From contig JAQBPY010000073.1 in the NCBI GenBank assembly GCA_028287285.1, positions 1 through 64,000 on the forward strand: DNA of 64,000 nt, written 5' to 3'. The DNA comes from Gemmatimonadota bacterium. Its GTDB lineage: Bacteria > Gemmatimonadota > Gemmatimonadetes > Gemmatimonadales > Gemmatimonadaceae. The notes under the pieces were generated by a model. The model had not been told where the DNA came from, searched no databases, and was given only the letters and a program-made list of their open reading frames with translations. Below, piece by piece: positions 1 to 11,100 of this stretch; the stretch's first letter is position 1, and each line of letters starts with the position of its first letter. The position numbers and the translations under genes were made by a program.

Positions 1-2
1 GG

Positions 3-1841
3 TCGTTCACCTACGCGGGCAGCATCACCAATGCGACCACGCTGGCGGTGAACATCGCGAGCAAGACGGGGGGCACGGTGACGCTGGCCGGCGACATCAA
101 CCCGGCAGGTGCCGCGAAGGGCATCTCCGTGGCGAGCAACAACAGCGGCGCCAATACCATCACCTTCAGTGGGTCGGCGCAGAAGATCAGTTCCGGTGCC
201 GCCGTGGGAGTGAGTCTCTCGGGCAATACGGGCGCTACGGTCAACCTGAGCGGCGGCGGGCTTGCCATCGCCACCACCACCGGCAGCGGCGTCAGCGCCA
301 CCGGCGGCGGCACCGTGACTGTGACGGGCGCGAACAACTCCATTGCGAGCGTGGGGGGCGTCGCGCTCAACGTCAACGGCACGACGATCGGCGCGAGCGG
401 ACTCACCTTCAAGAGCATCAGCGCGAATGGCGGCACGAACGGCATCGTCCTCAACAGCACGGGCAGCAGTGGCGGGCTGTCCGTGACGGGTGATGGAGTC
501 ACCGCGGGATCCGGCGGCACCATTCAGGGCGTGAGCGGCGCCGGCATCGACCTGACCAGCACGCAGAGTCCGAGCTTTACGCGTATGATCATCCAGAACA
601 CCGGCTCGCACGGTATCTCGGGCTCGCTGGTGACCAACTTCAGCCTCACCAACAGCAGCATCTCGGTATCGGGCACCACAGAAGTGGCGGGTCGCCAGGA
701 GTCGAACATCAGCTTCTACCAGAACGCCGGTACGGGTACGGAAAAGAACGTCACCGGCACCGTGACAATCACCGGCAATTCGCTGCTCAACGCACTGCAT
801 CATGGTGTGAACATCACGCAGTACGACGGCACGATTTCGAGTCTCAACATTTCGAGCAACACGATCACGAGCGCCACGGCGAGCTCGGGGTCCACCACGG
901 GGGCGACGACGTCGCATGGCAGTGGCATCAACATCAATCCCATCGGGAGCGGCAGCACGATCGCAAGCGTCTCGAGTGCCACGATCAGCAGCAACGTCAT
1001 CACCGGGTTCCCGGGCAACGGCGGCATCCTGTTCACCGCCGGCAATGCGAATGTGGGTGCACCATCCGGTATCTACGGAACGGCAGGCGACTCGATCACC
1101 ATCCAGAGCAACCGCGTTCGCGGCCACAGTACGGGAACCCCGATGAACACCCAGGCCATCTCCATCGCGGTGAACGGGCGCGGCACGGGGTACTTCCGTG
1201 TCCTCGACAACGGCACCCTTGCCGAGCCGATCACCGACATGGTCGGCCACGCAGTCAACGTGAGTACTTTTGGCTCGGCGGTGCTCAACATCCGGATCAC
1301 GAACAATCGCATTGTCGCCCACAACACTTTCGGCTCACAGGGCATCAGCATGGGAGCGGACAGCGCGGCCAACTTTCCCACGACGGCCGTGATGAACGCC
1401 GTCATAAACTCCAACATCGTGAGCGCGACCAATGGCAGCGGCATCTTCGTTTCCGTTACGCGTCGTGCGGCGGTGAATGTGCGGGTCGCGAGCAACACGG
1501 TGAGCGCCCCGGGCAGCGGCACGTACGGCATTCAGCTTCTGGCTGCCACGTCCCTCGCCAATACGGGCACGGCGTGCTACGACATCACAGGCAACACGAC
1601 AGCCGGCGGCGTCAACGGCGGCACGACTTTCCCGGGCATCGGCATTCGTCGGCAGAGCGGCGCGGCCACCGCACCCAACATCTTCGGCATCGTGGGGCTC
1701 TCGCCCTCTCCGTCGGGAACGCCCACAGTCGAGAACTACATCAACGGCAAGAACACGAGTACAAGCGGCACATTCGGAACGGGTGGAACGGCCATGGCCT
1801 CGGCCACAACAGGCTTCACGAGCTGCACGCTGGCCTTCTAG
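3..1841 (+). CDS. Right-handed parallel beta-helix / Ser-Gly-Thr-rich surface protein, 5'-truncated by window start
   Basis: The frame is open from nt 3 (SFTYAGSITNATTLAVNIASKTGG...), so the GTG at 48 is probably internal. Repetitive G/T/S/N/V composition with parallel beta-helix style repeats; stop at 1841. Confidence 0.75.
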   Translation, partial: SFTYAGSITNATTLAVNIASKTGGTVTLAGDINPAGAAKGISVASNNSGANTITFSGSAQKISSGAAVGVSLSGNTGATVNLSGGGLAIATTTGSGVSATGGGTVTVTGANNSIASVGGVALNVNGTTIGASGLTFKSISANGGTNGIVLNSTGSSGGLSVTGDGVTAGSGGTIQGVSGAGIDLTSTQSPSFTRMIIQNTGSHGISGSLVTNFSLTNSSISVSGTTEVAGRQESNISFYQNAGTGTEKNVTGTVTITGNSLLNALHHGVNITQYDGTISSLNISSNTITSATASSGSTTGATTSHGSGININPIGSGSTIASVSSATISSNVITGFPGNGGILFTAGNANVGAPSGIYGTAGDSITIQSNRVRGHSTGTPMNTQAISIAVNGRGTGYFRVLDNGTLAEPITDMVGHAVNVSTFGSAVLNIRITNNRIVAHNTFGSQGISMGADSAANFPTTAVMNAVINSNIVSATNGSGIFVSVTRRAAVNVRVASNTVSAPGSGTYGIQLLAATSLANTGTACYDITGNTTAGGVNGGTTFPGIGIRRQSGAATAPNIFGIVGLSPSPSGTPTVENYINGKNTSTSGTFGTGGTAMASATTGFTSCTLAF

Positions 1842-1877
1842 CGGACCGTGCGCTCAGGACGACAGACGTAGGTCGAA

Positions 1878-1944
1878 GCAGGTCCTTCGCTCTGCTCAGG
1901 ACGACAGCTGGTAGTGTCGTCCTGAGCGCAGCGAATGGACCTGC
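1878..1944. repeat. Family-B dispersed repeat, inverted pair forming a long hairpin
   Basis: GCAGGTCCTTCGCTCTGCTCAGGACGAC, about 10 nt, then GTCGTCCTGAGCGCAGCGAATGGACCTGC. The arms are near-perfect reverse complements. Confidence 0.8.
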
Positions 1945-2161
1945 TTTCCCGTTGCTGTTCGTTCGAATGCATTCGTAAACAGGGCAGGTTTGCCAGGAAC
2001 GATGCGTGCGTGCTCTTCATGATGCTCGCAGCGCCACGCCCTGCTGCGCCCGAACGCGGGCGACTGCTGCGTCCACTACCGGTCCCGCACCGGATGCGCC
2101 CGGCCTGGAAACATCGTATTCTTTGTCGACTGCCCTCATATCACCGATCAGGCTCTACGAC

Positions 2162-5100
2162 ATGCATCCAGGTATCCGCAGTTCACTCGCAACGCTGCTC
2201 ATCGGCACCGCAACAATTGTCCACGCGCAGGCGCCCGACATCTCGGCGGCCATGCACTGGCGCCAAATCGGCCCCACGCGCGCGGGGCGTGCACGTGCCG
2301 TTGCCGGCGTGCCGAGCCAGCCGAACGTCTTTTACATAGGATTCGACAACGGCGGCGTGTGGCGCTCCACTGACTACGGGTCAAACTGGGAGCCGCTCTT
2401 CGACAAGCAGCCCACGGGCTCCATCGGCGCCATTGCTGTTGCGCCCTCTGATCCCAACATCATCTACGTGGGCACCGGTGCGGGCATCATTCGTCCCGAT
2501 CTCGCGGTTGGCGACGGCGTGTACAAGTCCACCGACGCAGGCAAGACCTGGACGCATCTGGGTCTGCGCGAAACGCAGATGATCGCGAACATCGACGTGG
2601 ACCCCAAGGATCCCAACACGCTGTTCGTCGCCGCCCTTGGCCATCCGTACGGCCCGAACGCGGAGCGCGGTATCTTCCGTTCCACCGACGGCGGCAAATC
2701 GTTCCAGAAGGTGCTCTACAAGGACGAGTACACGAGCGGTGACGACGTCCGCATCGACCCCGCCAACCCCAACATCGTGTATGCCGGCCTGTGGATCCAG
2801 CAGCAGAGCTACATCGAAGGCGGTGGCTTTGGCGGCGCCGGCGGCGGCATCTACAAGTCGTCGGATGGCGGCACGACCTGGAAGCCGCTGACGGATGGCT
2901 TGCCCCCCATCATCCAGGCAAACCTGGCCATTGCGCCGAGCAACTCGCGGGTGGTGTATGCGATGGTGGCCGGCAATACGCCGGGCGGCGGCGGTCGAGG
3001 CGGTGCCACGGGCAGTGTGGGCTTCTACAAGTCCACCGACAACGGCGAGCATTGGCACCTCGCGATCAACGACACCCCAGCGGGCCAGGGCAAGACGCCT
3101 GACGCGCGGCCGCTCGTGCGCATTGGCGGCGGTGACCTGCCTACGATCACCGTTGATCCGAAGAACGAGAACGTGGTCTACAGCTCGTCCACCGTGTTCT
3201 GGCGGACGGAGGACGGCGGCATTACATGGTCAGCCGTGCGCGGCGCGCCTGGCGGCGACGACTACCAGAAGACGTGGATCAACCCGAACAACACCGACAT
3301 CCTCGCGGTCGTCGCGGATCAGGGTGGCGTGATCTCCGGCAACCGCGGCAAGTCGTGGAGCAACTGGTACACGCAGCCCACGGCCGCGATGTACCACGTG
3401 TCCACGGACATGGCGTTTCCGTACCGGGTGTGCGGTGGGCAGCAGGACTCCGGCTCCGCATGTGTGGACAGCCGTTCCAACGACGGCGAGATCACCTTCC
3501 ATGACTGGCATCCCGTCAACATCCAGGAATACGGCGTGGCCGCGTCAGATCCGAAGGACCCGGACATGGTGTTTGGCAGTGCCAGAACTAACGTGTCACT
3601 TTACAACAGGCGAAACGGTCAGACGTCGCAAGTGGGGCCGAGTGCCGATCAGAGAGGAGCGGACTTTGGCCGGAACGTTCGTACGATGCCTATCGTCTGG
3701 GCGCCGACGGACCATAAGACATTGTATTACGCGTCCAACGTGGTGTGGAAGTCAACGGACCAAGCGCACAGCTGGACGCGCATCAGCCCCGACCTCGCGC
3801 GCGCCACGTGGGACGTGCCCGCGAACATGGGCAAGTACACGAGCCAAGTGACGCCGGGCCCGCAGGGCTCGATCACCGCGCTGGCGCCGTCGCCGAAAAA
3901 TGGCAAGGTGATGTGGGCCGGCACCGACGACGGCTATATCCAGGTCACCACAGACGGCGGCGCGAAATGGACCAACGTCACGCCCTCGATGGTCAAGCCA
4001 TGGGCGCGCTTCTTCAATATCGACGCCGGCCACTTCGATGCGCAGACGGCGTACGCCGCGGTGAATACCATGCGGCTCGACGACATGAATCCCCACTTCC
4101 TCCGCACGCACGACGGCGGCAGGAACTGGACGGAGATCAACGTGGGCATCGCGCCGGGCAACGTCGCGAATTCCATTCGTGAGGATCCGCGCCGGAAGGG
4201 CTTGCTGTATGCCGCGACGGACGCGCAGGTGTGGGTGTCCTTCGACGACGGCGACCACTGGCAGTCGCTGCGTCTCGACATGCCGGCGATCTCGGTGCGT
4301 GATCTTCAGGTGAAGGACGACAGCAGCTGTTTCTGCTCCGACCTCATTGCCGGCACGCACGGTCGTGGCTTCTATATTCTCGACGACCTGTCACCGCTGC
4401 GCCAGCTGGCCGGCGTGCAGGGTGCGAAGAATGCCTACCTCTTCAAGCCGTCAACGGCGGTGCGTGTTCGTTTTGCGACCAATGATCCGACCCCCTGGCC
4501 ACCGGAAGTTCCGGCTGGAGAGAATCCGTTGCCGGGCGGCATCATCGACTACTATCTCGCGGCGAATGCGTCGGCGCCGGTGAAGCTCGAGATCCTGGAC
4601 AATGCCGGCACGCTCGTTCGCTCGTATTCGAGCAGCGATCTCACCGTACGTGGCACCGATCCGGCCATGGAGCCGGAGAAGTACAACACGATGTGCCAGC
4701 TCGACCCGAACCTGCCTGATTGCGGACTGCCGCTCTACTGGCCTGCGCCGGCGATTGGTCTGTCCACGCAGGCAGGTGTGCACCGCTTCAACTGGGATCT
4801 GCGGTATGATCCCATTGGCGAAGGTGGTGGGGGCCGTGGGGGCGGTGGTGGCTCGGGCGGCGCCGTTCCGCATCGCACTTACGCGGCGGTGAACGCGCCG
4901 TGGGCGCCGCCTGGCAGCTACACCGTGAAGCTCACCGTCGACGGCAAGACGTACACGCAGCCGCTCACACTTCGGCTCGACCCGCGTGTGAAGACGCCGG
5001 CCACTGCGCTGGCGAAGCTCGCATCGCTCACCAAGGAGCTTTACGCGGGTGCGGGCGTTGCGCATTCCGCGTATCTCCAGGCGCGGGCGTTGAGTGCGCA

Positions 5101-5443
5101 GCTTAGCGGTGCGGATGCGGCTGCGTTGAAGCTGCAGGTTGATTCGATTGCTCCGCCCGCCGTAGCCGGTGGTCGTGGAGGGCGGGGCGGCGGCGGTGGG
5201 CGTGCTGGAGGCGCTGGTCCGGCTGCGCCGCCGTCGCTCGAGTCAGCCAGCACGTCGCTCGTTGCCGCCGCGATGGGGATGCAGAGCGCGGATGTCGCGC
5301 CTACAGCCGCGCAACTCGCCGCGGCGGAGAAGGCGCGTGCGCAGCTTGCAGATGTGATGAAGCGGTGGAATGCGCTCAGGGGAAGCGAGCTCGCAAAGCT
5401 GAATGCCAGGCGGAAGGCGGCTGGTCAGCCGCCCATTGGGTAA
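2162..5443 (+). CDS. Secreted VPS10/sortilin-like BNR-repeat beta-propeller protein (paralog 1)
   Basis: In-frame ATG at 2162 followed by a signal peptide (MHPGIRSSLATLLIGTATIVHAQ). Repeated GGVWRSTDYGxNWEPL / YKSTDAGKTWTHLG blades; C-terminal Gly-rich linkers. Confidence 0.88.
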   Translation: MHPGIRSSLATLLIGTATIVHAQAPDISAAMHWRQIGPTRAGRARAVAGVPSQPNVFYIGFDNGGVWRSTDYGSNWEPLFDKQPTGSIGAIAVAPSDPNIIYVGTGAGIIRPDLAVGDGVYKSTDAGKTWTHLGLRETQMIANIDVDPKDPNTLFVAALGHPYGPNAERGIFRSTDGGKSFQKVLYKDEYTSGDDVRIDPANPNIVYAGLWIQQQSYIEGGGFGGAGGGIYKSSDGGTTWKPLTDGLPPIIQANLAIAPSNSRVVYAMVAGNTPGGGGRGGATGSVGFYKSTDNGEHWHLAINDTPAGQGKTPDARPLVRIGGGDLPTITVDPKNENVVYSSSTVFWRTEDGGITWSAVRGAPGGDDYQKTWINPNNTDILAVVADQGGVISGNRGKSWSNWYTQPTAAMYHVSTDMAFPYRVCGGQQDSGSACVDSRSNDGEITFHDWHPVNIQEYGVAASDPKDPDMVFGSARTNVSLYNRRNGQTSQVGPSADQRGADFGRNVRTMPIVWAPTDHKTLYYASNVVWKSTDQAHSWTRISPDLARATWDVPANMGKYTSQVTPGPQGSITALAPSPKNGKVMWAGTDDGYIQVTTDGGAKWTNVTPSMVKPWARFFNIDAGHFDAQTAYAAVNTMRLDDMNPHFLRTHDGGRNWTEINVGIAPGNVANSIREDPRRKGLLYAATDAQVWVSFDDGDHWQSLRLDMPAISVRDLQVKDDSSCFCSDLIAGTHGRGFYILDDLSPLRQLAGVQGAKNAYLFKPSTAVRVRFATNDPTPWPPEVPAGENPLPGGIIDYYLAANASAPVKLEILDNAGTLVRSYSSSDLTVRGTDPAMEPEKYNTMCQLDPNLPDCGLPLYWPAPAIGLSTQAGVHRFNWDLRYDPIGEGGGGRGGGGGSGGAVPHRTYAAVNAPWAPPGSYTVKLTVDGKTYTQPLTLRLDPRVKTPATALAKLASLTKELYAGAGVAHSAYLQARALSAQLSGADAAALKLQVDSIAPPAVAGGRGGRGGGGGRAGGAGPAAPPSLESASTSLVAAAMGMQSADVAPTAAQLAAAEKARAQLADVMKRWNALRGSELAKLNARRKAAGQPPIG

Positions 5444-5456
5444 ACTGCGAATAACT

Positions 5457-5553
5457 GTCATCCCGCACGCGTTGTGATTGTGGCCGCGTAGGCGCAAGGA
5501 TTGGGATGGGATTTCCCGACACTCGCTCGCGGCGCTCGCTCATGCGGGATGAC
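5457..5553. repeat. Family-A dispersed repeat copies between convergent genes
   Basis: GTCATCCCGCACGCG at 5457 and an inverted CCCGACACTCGCTCGCGGCGCTCGCTCATGCGGGATGACAT near 5517-5553. Confidence 0.7.
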
Positions 5554-5583
5554 ATATAGACGTATATGGGATGACAGGGATGC

Positions 5584-6900
5584 CTACATCGTCATCCCCG
5601 CCATGCCACCCGCTGAATGCACCGGCCGCACACGCAGAAAGAACATCGCGCCCACCGGTGTCCTGCTCCCATAAGTATCACGTAACGCCAAAGGCACCAC
5701 ATTGAGCGTCGCACTCGCACCAAGGCCAATGGTGCCACGACCATATTGAAGCACCTCACGAACGTAGCCAAGAGAAAACGCACGTACGGTGAATCGCTCG
5801 GCCGATGAAAAATGCGACACGTCGAGATCGCCCGCACTTTTCTCCACCTGTTCCGCGCGCCCGAACACGGTGGTGCGGCCGTCCACGATGGCTTCTGCCT
5901 CGACAAGCATCGAAGGAGACAATGCACTGCCGGCTTCGTGATGTTTGTTGGCACCATAGATGGCCGCAACCGACAGTTGGCCTTCGCTGCCGAGCCTGGC
6001 GCCATACAGCACTGACGCCGTCACGCGATGCATAGACGCGGCGGGGTCAAGCGCTTCAGGACTGTTGATGTAACCGTACCCCGCATTGATGCTCCAGGAC
6101 GGCGTTGCATTGTACGTCAGCCGGCCCGAGTACGAATCGAGCACCACGCGATCGACGTTGAACCGGAACTGATCGGGCTCTCGGCCATTGAACACTGATG
6201 CTTCCAGCTTGAGGGTGTGCGTAAAGAGACCGGCACTCAGCACGCCAAAGGAGATGTGCGTGGCATCCTGCCAGTGATGCGAGATGGGCACCGTGGGGTT
6301 GTCTGCCGCCGACGGACGATGCATGAACGCCACGGGGCCGAGTGCGGGCTCGCCGGATGGTGCGGCATACAGCATGAGGCCCACTGATGTCGTGACGGGC
6401 TTCTCGTAGAGCGCGCTCAGCTCCATGAACAGGTCGTGCGGATGCTGGCGGTCGTGCAGCGGCTGTCCGTTGTACGCTTCACCCGATTGCAGCAGCAGCG
6501 GATAGCCCCGCGGCGTGACGCCAATGGCGTCGAGGCTCAGCATGGTGCGCAGCTGGAAGCGTCCGTCGGCAAGGGAGTGTGCAGCCATCAGCATCATCCA
6601 GTTCAACGATCCGAACTGTGACTCGCCCCGTGTGCCGCCCTGTTTGTCGTACTGCGCGAAGAGATAACCGTGGCCCGTGATGTCCCAGTGTCCAGGTGCG
6701 GCAAAGTACAACGACGGAATGGGGGCCGCCTCGGGAATCCATGTCGTACCGGATCCCATGCGCTCCATGGAGATGCCGAGTGGATCGGCGGTCATCATCG
6801 TGGACATCGACATCTGTTGTGCCGCGACGTGGCGCATTGGCACCGCCGCGAGAACGCACCACGTGAGCACGTGGCGCGCGAGCTTCATTGTGATCTTCAT
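5584..6900 (-). CDS. Predicted outer-membrane beta-barrel protein, Met/His-rich N-terminus; possibly copper-related
   Basis: 438-aa ORF, signal peptide, MSMSTMMTADPLGISMERMGSG near the N-terminus, alternating barrel-like strands, C-terminal GGMAGMTM. Confidence 0.7.
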   Translation of the reverse strand: MKITMKLARHVLTWCVLAAVPMRHVAAQQMSMSTMMTADPLGISMERMGSGTTWIPEAAPIPSLYFAAPGHWDITGHGYLFAQYDKQGGTRGESQFGSLNWMMLMAAHSLADGRFQLRTMLSLDAIGVTPRGYPLLLQSGEAYNGQPLHDRQHPHDLFMELSALYEKPVTTSVGLMLYAAPSGEPALGPVAFMHRPSAADNPTVPISHHWQDATHISFGVLSAGLFTHTLKLEASVFNGREPDQFRFNVDRVVLDSYSGRLTYNATPSWSINAGYGYINSPEALDPAASMHRVTASVLYGARLGSEGQLSVAAIYGANKHHEAGSALSPSMLVEAEAIVDGRTTVFGRAEQVEKSAGDLDVSHFSSAERFTVRAFSLGYVREVLQYGRGTIGLGASATLNVVPLALRDTYGSRTPVGAMFFLRVRPVHSAGGMAGMTM

Positions 6901-6955
6901 GTCCCGTGTTGAGAAGGCCTGTCCACGCGCGAGTGTCGCGCGGGAAGAGATGGGA

Positions 6956-7306
6956 TCAGGCCTTGGGCGGGGGCGGCTCGGGCGCGCTGTTGAAGAATGG
7001 CACCGGGCGGAGCCGCGACTGGGGAATGCGCTGCGTCGACGGCGCCGGCACCGCGATGGGCTGGCTCGCGCCGTCGAGTGCGCCCAGCTGCGAACATCCG
7101 GTCATCTCGACACAGCAGCGCTGCTGCGCCGGCATCTCGTGTGCGGGCGTATGCGGAGCCGACGTCGCTGCGGCATCGCCCATGTCCATCGACATCTCGC
7201 TGTCATCCGGCCCGCGTGTCACGCACATCGATTCGGCAGGCACCGCCACCGAGAGATGGAAGAGCGTGAAGAGGGTGAGCAGCGAAAGAAATGGACGACG
7301 TCGCAT
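6956..7306 (-). CDS. Small secreted Met/His/Cys-rich protein (possible metal binding)
   Basis: Re-sited start (ATG 7306): MRRRPFLSLLTLFTLFHLSVAVPAESM..., then EMSMDMGDAAATSAPHTPAHEMPAQQRCC. Lies 55 nt upstream of the 5584-6900 gene. Confidence 0.55.
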   Translation of the reverse strand: MRRRPFLSLLTLFTLFHLSVAVPAESMCVTRGPDDSEMSMDMGDAAATSAPHTPAHEMPAQQRCCVEMTGCSQLGALDGASQPIAVPAPSTQRIPQSRLRPVPFFNSAPEPPPPKA

Positions 7307-7493
7307 GGCTTCTGCAATGTAAGCGCGTCGACGCGAGGCAGATACGGGCTGAAGCAGAGTCGCGACGAGGTACGCTCCGGTCGGCACGCCACGTGCCCTT
7401 GCGAGGCTGGAAGGCCCCCGGAAACGGCAATGCGTAAGCGCAAGTGCGACGTGGACTTTCAGCGCGGCAGAGATATTGCCAAGTGGCCGCACC

Positions 7494-8063
7494 ATGATCA
7501 GCTCACGCATATGTCGCACTCTTCTGGTCGCCGTCGTGGTCGTTCATGCGGCGGCGCCTCGACTCGCCGCGCAAAGCCGGGTCGGATCTGACTCGAGCAC
7601 CCGCTGGAACCGCTACGGACACGACCTGGTGTACGGTACCACCCTGGGTCTCGTCTACGCGGGCGTGGACCAGCTGCGCACCGACCCACCGGAGTGGGGC
7701 AAGGACTTTACGGGGTACGAAAAACGCGCCGCGTCGGACATCGGGGAGTTCCTGGTGCAGGAAACCGTCACGGACATTCTTGCCGGGGCCATGAACAGGC
7801 CGCTGGACTATCAGCGCTGCCGCTGTCATGGAACGGCCGACCGGCTGGGCTGGGTGGCCATGTCCGCGCTGGAAGATCCCACGCCGAGTGGAGGCCATGT
7901 GCTCGCGGTGCCACGAATCGTGGGCGCATTTGCGGGAAGCTTCGCGCAGGCCGCGTGGCGCCCGCGTACGGGCGGCGTTGCCAGGCTCGGGCTCGTGAAC
8001 GGCGCGACGTCATTGCTCATCGGGGCAGGCATCAACCTGTACTACGAATTCCGGCATCGATGA
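7494..8063 (+). CDS. Hypothetical exported protein
   Basis: ATG 7494 with signal peptide (MISSRICRTLLVAVVVVHAAAPRLAAQ). Divergent from the 7306 gene. Confidence 0.65.
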   Translation: MISSRICRTLLVAVVVVHAAAPRLAAQSRVGSDSSTRWNRYGHDLVYGTTLGLVYAGVDQLRTDPPEWGKDFTGYEKRAASDIGEFLVQETVTDILAGAMNRPLDYQRCRCHGTADRLGWVAMSALEDPTPSGGHVLAVPRIVGAFAGSFAQAAWRPRTGGVARLGLVNGATSLLIGAGINLYYEFRHR

Positions 8064-8140
8064 GCGACAGGCGCTGACGGCGCTTCTCCAACACTGGTAT
8101 AGTTCCCGGACGACCTCATTCTCTCCGGAGACACCCCACT

Positions 8141-11100
8141 GTGAGAAGCACCTTCTTTTGCGCGCTGCTGGCCTGTTCACCGTCCATTTCCGTGATCGCG
8201 GCGCAGGCACCGCTGCCCACGATGCCGCTCGACACCTTGGCGCTCAGGACACTCAGGTGGCGTGAAGCCGGCCCATTTCGTGGCGGCCGCTCCGTGGCCG
8301 TCGCGGGCTCCGATGCGCGGCCCGGCGAGTACTACATGGGCACCACCGGGGGCGGCGTTTTCAAGACGCTCGACGCCGGCGAGTCCTGGGCACCGATCAC
8401 CGACAAGTATTTCGGCGGCACCATCGGCGGCATCGCCGTTTCGCCGTCGAATCCGGACGTGGTCTACGTGGGCGGCGGTGAATATCCCATGCGCGGCAAC
8501 GTGTCGCACGGCGAAGGCGTCTGGAAATCCGTCGACGCCGGCAAGACATGGACGTCGCTGGGACTCACGCTCACGCGACAGGTGTCGCGCGTGCTGGTGC
8601 ACCCCACGAATCCGGACGTGGTCTACGTGGCCGCACAGGGCAACATCTGGGCACCGACCCCGGACCGCGGCGTCTATCGCTCGAAGGACGGCGGCCGGAA
8701 CTGGGAGAAGATTCTCTTTCGCAACGATTCCACGGGCGCCGCGGATCTCGTGTTCGATCCGTCGAACCCCAGCGTGTTGTACGCGGCTTTCTGGCAGGCG
8801 GGACGCACGCCGTGGATGCTCAACTCGGGCGGCAGGGGGAGCGGCGTCTTCAAGTCCACCGACGGTGGCGACCACTGGACCGACATCAGCCACAATCCCG
8901 GCATGCCCGAGGGCATCTTCGGCAACATCGGGCTCACGGTCTCACCGGCGAACCATAACCGCGTGTTCGCGCTCATCGAGGCCGATTCTGGCGGTGTCTA
9001 TCGCTCCGACAATGCGGGCGCGACGTGGACGCGCGTCAATGCGGATCGCGCCCTTCGCCAGCGCGCGTGGTACTACTCCAAGATTCACGCCGACCCGAAG
9101 GATACGAACATCGTTTACGTCAACAACGTGAACTTCAACAAGAGCACGGATGGCGGAAAGACATTTCGCCCCGTGCGCGGCATTCCGCACAGCGATTCAC
9201 ACGACTTCTGGATCGCGTCGAACAACAACCAGCGCATGATCGAAGCGGATGATGGCGGCGCGAGTGTGTCGAACGATGGCGGCAAGACCTGGAGTGAACA
9301 GGACTTTGCCACCGCGCAGTTCTATCACGTCATCACCACGAACCATTTTCCGTACCAGATCTGCGGCGCGCAGCAGGACAACAGTACGCTGTGTGGTCCG
9401 AGCCGCAAGGCCGGAGGCATCGATGTGCGCGATTGGGTCGAAGCGGGGGGCGGTGAGTCGGGCTACATCGCGTCACGATCGGACAACCCGGATGTTGTTT
9501 ACGCTGGCTCTTACGGTGCGCTGCTCACCCGCAAGGATCTGCGCACGGGCCTCTCGCGCAACATCAATCCGTGGCCAGACAATCCCATGGGGCATTCGGC
9601 AATCGATCTCAAGTATCGATTCCAGTGGACGTACCCGATCGTGCTGTCGCCGTTCAGTCCAAATGTACTTTACGCAACATCTAACTACGTCCACCGTACG
9701 ACGAACGACGGCCAGAGCTGGGACGTCATTTCTCCCGATCTCACCCGGAACGACCCGAAGACGCTCGGCCCTTCCGGCGGTCCGCTCACGAAAGATCAGA
9801 CATCGGTGGAGTACTACGGCGTCATCTTCGCATTCGCCGAGTCACCGAAGCAGAAAGGCGTGCTGTGGGCGGGGTCTGATGATGGGCTCGTCCATGTATC
9901 GCGCGACAACGGCAAGAGCTGGCAGAACGTCACGCCGAAGGACATGGCGATCTACACGCGCGTGTCCATCATCGAGCCTTCGCGATACAACGCCGGCACT
10001 GCGTACGTGGCCGCGAATCGTTTTCAGCTCGACGACATGAAGCCGTATCTCTGGAAGACGTCCGACTTTGGAACGACATGGAAGCGCATCGACGCCGGCA
10101 TCGACCAGGCGGAGTTCACGCGCGCCATTCGGGAGGACGACGAACGCCAGGGCCAGCTCTATGTAGGCACGGAGCGCGGCGTATGGTTCTCGCACGACGA
10201 CGGCGCGAGCTGGCAGCGGCTGCAGCTCAACCTGCCGCCGGTGCCGGTACATGATCTTGCCGTGAAGGAAGGCGACCTCATTGCCGCGACGCATGGCCGA
10301 AGCTTCTGGGTAATCGACGACATTTCGTCGCTGCGCCAGCTCACGCCGGCCGTCACGCAGAAGGACGCGTTTCTGTTCAAGCCGCGTGATGCCTATCGCG
10401 TGAGCTTTGGCGGACGTGGAGGCGGTGGAGGTGGAGGTGGAGCTGCGGCTGCGGCAGGGCCGGCAGTGCATCCCATCGCGGCAAGTCCGAACGGGGGCCC
10501 GGTGGTGAGCTACTGGCTCAAGCGTCCGAGTCGCGAAGTAGTGCTCGAGTTCATGGATGCGAGCGGAACGTTGATCAGGTCATTCACCAGCCGGCAGGAT
10601 TCGGTGACCGCGGCTGATTCCATCGCGCGCGGTGGCCGGCCTGCCGCAGCAGCGGGCCAGCCGGCGGCCGAGGAGGACGGTCCGGTTCGTACACCGCCGG
10701 CACCGCGCGTGGCGAACAAGGCGGGCATCAACAGCTTCGCGTGGAACATGCGTTACCCTGATGCCTCGAGTTTCGAGGGGCTGATCATGTGGGCTGCGGG
10801 CACGCAGGGGCCGGTTGCGCCGCCCGGTACATACAAAGTACGGATGATCGTCGATGGGCAGCCGGTCGGCACCGAGCCGTTCGTGTTGAAGAAGGATCCG
10901 CGCACGAAGGCCACGCAGGCCGATCTCGATGCACAGTTTGCGTTCCTGCAGCAGATCCGCACGCGCACGACCGAAGCGAACGATGCGGTCAAGACGATCC
11001 GGTGGATCAAGGCGCAGCTGGATGACCGCGAGAAGAGGATGACTGGCCAGGCGCAGGCCGATTTCCATGCGATGGCGGCCAGGCTTCGCGACGAGCTTTC

